Shown one piece after another: positions 4,037-7,284 of a DNA stretch of 7,284 nt. Source of the stretch: Holosporales bacterium (GTDB taxonomy: Bacteria; Pseudomonadota; Alphaproteobacteria; RUG11792); the NCBI GenBank assembly GCA_031267075.1, contig JAIRZU010000025.1, positions 1 to 7,284 on the forward strand, read 5' to 3'. Position numbers and translations under genes: made by a program. Every line of letters begins with the position of its first letter. Positions within the stretch are counted from its first letter, which is position 1. The notes below the pieces were generated by a model, which did not search any database, was not told the origin of the DNA, and saw only the letters and a list, made by a program, of their open reading frames with translations.

Positions 4037-6544
4037 CTAGTACACAATACTGACCACTCTGTCTTTCACGACTATCACCTTCTTGGCGGCTTCCCTACTA
4101 TACTCGCTACCTAGCATTTCAAATGCCATTTGGATAACTGGTTCATCCTCGGAGTCCTTCTCAATATCAAATGTAGTGCGGACGCGCCCATTGACCTGAA
4201 CGGCGATAGTGACTACATCTGCAGCGGCGAGAGACTCATCATACTGCGGCCATGGCTCGTCGTTGAGCTTCGCAGTATGCCCCAGCTTCTCCCACATCTC
4301 ATGACAAATAAATGGGGCTATCGGGCATAGCATTTTGATGAAAGCCTCAAATGACTGCAGTAGCGAGCTACCGGCTTCTGACTCGAGCTTGCTCTCTATC
4401 TCGTTGAAAAACTCCCTTATCAAAGCAACGATCTTGTTTAGGGAGTTTGTATCATACTTCTCAGATATGAGTTTGATATGCCTGTGCATGGGCTTCAGCA
4501 GGGTATCCTCGCCGCCCTGCTCCCGCTTTGCTAGTATGATATTGAATGCTTTCCAAACCCTCCTCATGAATCGTAGAGCGCCATCGAGGGCATTCGTATT
4601 CCAATCCAAATCCTTCTCTGGTGGTGTGTCGGAGACTATGAAGAGCCTCACCGCATCCACACCATGTGATTCGATAATGCTCTCTGGACTCACAACATTC
4701 TTCTTGGACTTACTCATCTTCTCGGCTGGAAATTCAGTCACCTCATTACCGAGTGAATCAACGAGCTTTCCATCACGCCTTGTAACATCCTCCGGATATA
4801 CCCACTCACAAGAGCTGTTCTTGTAGGCTGCGTGAAGAACCATCCCCTGAGTGAGAAGTGATTTAAATGGGATGCCTCCACTGACGTATCCAGCGTCCCT
4901 CAGAGCCAACATGAAAAATCTAGCATAGAGGAGGTGCAGGACAGCGTGCTCTATCCCACCAATATACAGATCAACCGGAATGGACACCTTCCCCACATCC
5001 CAGTTAATAGGATCTGGACAGTTAGGGTCAAGATACCTGAGGAAGTACCATGATGACTCGAAGAACGTATCTAACGTATCTGTCTCCCTAAGGGCCGGCT
5101 CACCGCACTTCGGACAGATTGTATGCTTCCAAGTTGGGTGCTTCTCGAGGGGGTTTCCTTTCCCATCGAATGAGACATCATCTGGAAGGAGGAGTGGCTG
5201 ATCGACTGGGACATCTCCGCATTTCTTGCATCTGATAATCGGAATCGGGCAACCCCAGTACCTCTGTCTAGATACAAGCCAGTCTCGAAGCCTGTACGTA
5301 ATCTCACGATGTCCCAGGCGTTTCTCCTCGATGTACTGTATCATCTTCTCCTTTGCCTCGGCTACGTGTAGCCCATCAAGGAAGTCAGAGTTAATGTGAG
5401 GGCCATCTCCGGAATATGGTAGTGGGTCGTCGGAGGCAATCACGGGTGTTATCTGAAGATCGTACTTCGTAGCGAATTCGTAGTCTCTCTCATCGTGCGC
5501 TGGGCAGCCGAAGACCGCGCCAGTCCCATAATCTATGATCACGAAATTTGCTACATACACCGGGAGGTGCTTATCTTTCACGACTGGATGCTTAACATGC
5601 AGCCCTGTGAAAATCCCCTCCTTCTCCATTCTCTCGATTGCCTCCTCCGTCGTAGCCACCTTTCCGCATTTCTCAGCGAATTCCGAGATTGCACTATTGG
5701 TCTGCGCTAGCTGTTTAGACAGCTCATGATCTGGAGAAAGCACCACAAACGATGCTCCGAACAAAGTATCTGGTCTCGTCGTGAAGACGCTTATGCTGCC
5801 GCTCTGTTCAACCAATTCGAAATCAACGATGGCGCCGCTGGACTTACCGATCCAGTTCTCCTGCATCTTCAAGACGTTATCCGGCCAGTGGCCACGTAAA
5901 TCCTCGAGGCCAGCAAGGAGCTCCTCGGCATATGCTGTGATCCTAACAGACCACTGCTCTAGAAATTTCCTCTCAACTACAGCACCGGAGCGCCAGCCCT
6001 TTCCATCGATAACCTGCTCATTCGCTAGGACAGTCTGATCGACGGGGTCCCAATTAACGTACGACTCTTTGCGGTACACCAGACCCATCTTGTAGAACGC
6101 CAGAAAGATCTTCTGTTCCTGGGTGTAGTACTCCGGGGAGCACGTACTCAGCTCCCTCGGCCAATCATACATGTATCCGAGTTTCTTCAGCAGTTCAGTC
6201 ATGTCGCGGATATTCGAAATGGTCCACGTCTGAGGTGGCTCTCCATCCTGCATCGCTGCATTCTCAGCTGGCAAGCCGAAGGAATCCCAACCGATCGGAT
6301 GTATGACTTTATAGCCCTCCATCCTCTTTCGCCTCGCGACAACATCACCGATTGTGTAGTTTCTCACATGCCCCATATGGAACCTCCCAGATGGATACGG
6401 CAACATCTCGAGAACGTAGATTATCTTGGATTTTGAAGATTGGTGAGAGCTTTCTGTTAGCTCATCATTCGATAGCGCGAAGCTACCGAGCTCGTCCTGC
6501 CACCTGCCTTGAATCGATTGGAAATTGTAGTTATCATCTGCCAT
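4037..6544 (-). CDS. leuS: Leucyl-tRNA synthetase
   Basis: A complete 835-residue class I synthetase that charges tRNA-Leu with leucine in the cytosol. The HIGH-type motif is HMGH (56-59) within YPSGRFHMGHVRNY. The CP1 editing domain has the Thr-rich TTRPDT (255-260) and YGTGAVFGCPAHDERDYEF (339-357), with the conserved Asp after DER. Cys439/442 and Cys477/480 form two CxxC pairs that can bind Zn. ETDTLDTFFESSWYFLRY (487-504) and EKMSKSKKN (608-616) complete the catalytic core. The C-terminal AVQVNGRVR is the usual tRNA-contacting domain. Length and motif spacing match my memory of the Rickettsia enzyme (about 834 residues). The ATG at 6544 has AAGGCGG 6 nt upstream and a strong promoter further up. 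The stop is 2 bp from that of the gene on the opposite strand. Confidence 0.98.
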   Translation of the reverse strand: MADDNYNFQSIQGRWQDELGSFALSNDELTESSHQSSKSKIIYVLEMLPYPSGRFHMGHVRNYTIGDVVARRKRMEGYKVIHPIGWDSFGLPAENAAMQDGEPPQTWTISNIRDMTELLKKLGYMYDWPRELSTCSPEYYTQEQKIFLAFYKMGLVYRKESYVNWDPVDQTVLANEQVIDGKGWRSGAVVERKFLEQWSVRITAYAEELLAGLEDLRGHWPDNVLKMQENWIGKSSGAIVDFELVEQSGSISVFTTRPDTLFGASFVVLSPDHELSKQLAQTNSAISEFAEKCGKVATTEEAIERMEKEGIFTGLHVKHPVVKDKHLPVYVANFVIIDYGTGAVFGCPAHDERDYEFATKYDLQITPVIASDDPLPYSGDGPHINSDFLDGLHVAEAKEKMIQYIEEKRLGHREITYRLRDWLVSRQRYWGCPIPIIRCKKCGDVPVDQPLLLPDDVSFDGKGNPLEKHPTWKHTICPKCGEPALRETDTLDTFFESSWYFLRYLDPNCPDPINWDVGKVSIPVDLYIGGIEHAVLHLLYARFFMLALRDAGYVSGGIPFKSLLTQGMVLHAAYKNSSCEWVYPEDVTRRDGKLVDSLGNEVTEFPAEKMSKSKKNVVSPESIIESHGVDAVRLFIVSDTPPEKDLDWNTNALDGALRFMRRVWKAFNIILAKREQGGEDTLLKPMHRHIKLISEKYDTNSLNKIVALIREFFNEIESKLESEAGSSLLQSFEAFIKMLCPIAPFICHEMWEKLGHTAKLNDEPWPQYDESLAAADVVTIAVQVNGRVRTTFDIEKDSEDEPVIQMAFEMLGSEYSREAAKKVIVVKDRVVSIVY

Positions 6545-6550
6545 GGCTAT

Positions 6551-6557
6551 CCGCCTT
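6551..6557 (-). promoter_or_regulatory. leuS ribosome binding site
   Basis: AAGGCGG on the minus strand matches AAGGAGG at six of seven bases and sits 6 nt before the leuS ATG, which fixes that start. Confidence 0.7.
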
Positions 6558-6586
6558 AAGCTATGTAATTTCAGGAATCATCAACA

Positions 6587-6616
6587 ATTGTACTAGAGGC
6601 CGTGATGCAGTGTCAA
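6587..6616 (-). promoter_or_regulatory. Sigma70-type promoter for leuS
   Basis: On the minus strand, a perfect TTGACA (complement of 6611-6616), an 18-nt spacer and TACAAT (complement of 6587-6592, 5/6) give the best promoter in the window. The predicted start is near 6580, leaving a leader of about 36 nt. The short leader has no room for a long T-box or leader-peptide attenuator. Confidence 0.7.
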
Positions 6617-6633
6617 TCCCCAAAATACGCCCA

Positions 6634-6645
6634 AGATAATTATCT
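6634..6645. promoter_or_regulatory. 12-bp perfect palindrome upstream of the leuS promoter
   Basis: AGATAATTATCT is perfectly symmetric and lies 17 bp upstream of the -35 box, centred near -60 relative to the predicted start. The symmetry and position suit a dimeric regulator, but an AT-rich palindrome can also arise by chance. No known operator is recognised. Confidence 0.3.
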
Positions 6646-6649
6646 ACCA

Positions 6650-6706
6650 CCACCAACAGGGAACGACCTCCAGTGAGGAGGGCGCTTCAGGGTGAGGTGT
6701 TGGTGG
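6650..6706. repeat. Nested inverted repeat upstream of leuS
   Basis: CCACCAACA (6650-6658) pairs with TGTTGGTGG (6698-6706), enclosing CCTCC/GGAGG (6667-6671 and 6677-6681, 5-nt loop). It begins 24 bp beyond the stop of the partial gene on the minus strand, so it could end that transcript, but no T run follows. It could equally be a non-coding palindromic repeat. Confidence 0.45.
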
Positions 6707-6729
6707 GGCAGCTTCCGATGTAGCCGTTG

Positions 6730-7284
6730 TCACTCTATCGCTATGGTGACCCAGGGTTCTCCTGCGCCAGGTCTGTGGTACTGTAAGGCGACGACTGTTT
6801 GTTCTGGGTATACGGCGACGTCTTGCAAGAGTCCCCGTATTGGGGAGGCGCAGAAAGAAGTTATGTCACGTGCATCCTCGAAAGTTTTGTGTAGAGGGCT
6901 GTCCTCTGTGAATGGATTGATCATTTCAGTTATATAGGTTGGAGTGGATTGTTGTCCACCAAATCCTCCAACGAAGGATGCTGAGATTAATATGAGTTCG
7001 TCAATTGTTTCAGCTGCTCTCAGGCGGTTTGGAGTCAGTCGTATTGCACGTTCGTACTGCTCTAACGTTGCTCCGCTCGCTTCGTCGATTCCGCTGTCTT
7101 GTAGGAGCATTTCCGGCTCTACGCTGTTCAGGTCGGCAATGACGATGCGTCTTGCTTCGCCGTACATTTCGGTTTTGACATGCACTACAAAGCGGGACGC
7201 TCCCGGCATCGTCCCAGCGGCCGCAACGAGGATGGTGGATCGACCGGGATCCGAGGTGCCTCTGTGCTCGAGCTTCGTCCATTG
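6730..7284 (-). CDS. Hypothetical protein, 3' part only (runs off the right edge)
   Basis: The frame is open from the window edge to TGA at 6730-6732, giving 184 visible residues with no in-frame stop. An ATG at 7209 exists, but coding-like sequence continues upstream of it (SDPGRSTILVAAAGTMPGAS), so the true start is probably outside the window. The visible part alternates hydrophobic and charged stretches (FVVHVKTEMYGEARRIVIADL, then TLEQYERAIRLTPNRL) and ends GEPWVTIAIE. I recognise no domain, signal peptide or membrane segment. It lies upstream of leuS in the same direction, but the 185-bp gap and the leuS promoter argue for separate transcription. Confidence 0.65.
   Translation of the reverse strand, partial: QWTKLEHRGTSDPGRSTILVAAAGTMPGASRFVVHVKTEMYGEARRIVIADLNSVEPEMLLQDSGIDEASGATLEQYERAIRLTPNRLRAAETIDELILISASFVGGFGGQQSTPTYITEMINPFTEDSPLHKTFEDARDITSFCASPIRGLLQDVAVYPEQTVVALQYHRPGAGEPWVTIAIE

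Noticed and set aside
3658..4047. 129-codon minus-strand frame opposite the Pro-rich gene
   Set aside because: Its His/Pro and Arg-rich composition looks like a shadow of the opposite strand; the plus-strand frame has a hydrophobic N-terminus and in-frame repeats.
6545..6729. T-box or tRNA-like leader for leuS
   Set aside because: The predicted leader is about 36 nt, too short for a T-box, and no tRNA cloverleaf was seen.
7010..7282. Minus-strand 90-codon frame at the right edge
   Set aside because: Its Arg/His-rich product looks like a frame shadow; the overlapping frame open to the edge has better protein character.

Overview
The window most likely comes from a member of the Rickettsiales (Alphaproteobacteria), probably outside the genus Rickettsia. 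The evidence is a leucyl-tRNA synthetase of the length and motif layout I remember from Rickettsia, a family-4 uracil-DNA glycosylase of the alphaproteobacterial type, and an in-frame insertion in that glycosylase resembling a Rickettsia palindromic element (RPE1). G+C looks close to one half by eye, which is high for Rickettsia itself. Genus-level placement is inference.

Layout from left to right. (1) Positions 43-1413 (+) encode a predicted lipoprotein of unknown function. An (AG)8 tract follows its lipobox, four 14-residue repeats lie in the middle, and an unrecognised C-terminal domain follows. (2) After 63 bp holding two inverted repeats comes, on the minus strand, the uracil-DNA glycosylase (1477-2349); its N-terminal third carries a full and a partial copy of the RPE-like element. 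(3) ispE (2342-3262, +), a kinase of the MEP isoprenoid pathway, starts from TTG. Its start overlaps that of the divergent glycosylase by 8 bp, so promoters for each gene have to lie inside the other's coding sequence, and good candidates exist for both. (4) Just downstream of ispE, and probably co-transcribed, is a small exported or membrane-anchored protein with a duplicated Pro-rich segment and an acidic tail (3288-4034, +). (5) leuS (4037-6544, -) converges on it with 2 bp between stop codons and has a clear sigma70-type promoter and Shine-Dalgarno site. (6) A 185-bp gap with nested inverted repeats separates leuS from a 3'-partial hypothetical gene that runs off the right edge (6730-7284, -).

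The housekeeping genes (ispE, leuS, udg) are unrelated in pathway, and no operon logic links them. The unusual material is the two unrecognised envelope or exported proteins, the repeat-invaded glycosylase with its overlapping divergent start, and the possible slippage tract. I see no complete new multigene system. No tRNA, rRNA, CRISPR array, transposase or integrase was recognised, and no stretch longer than 300 bp lacks a gene.
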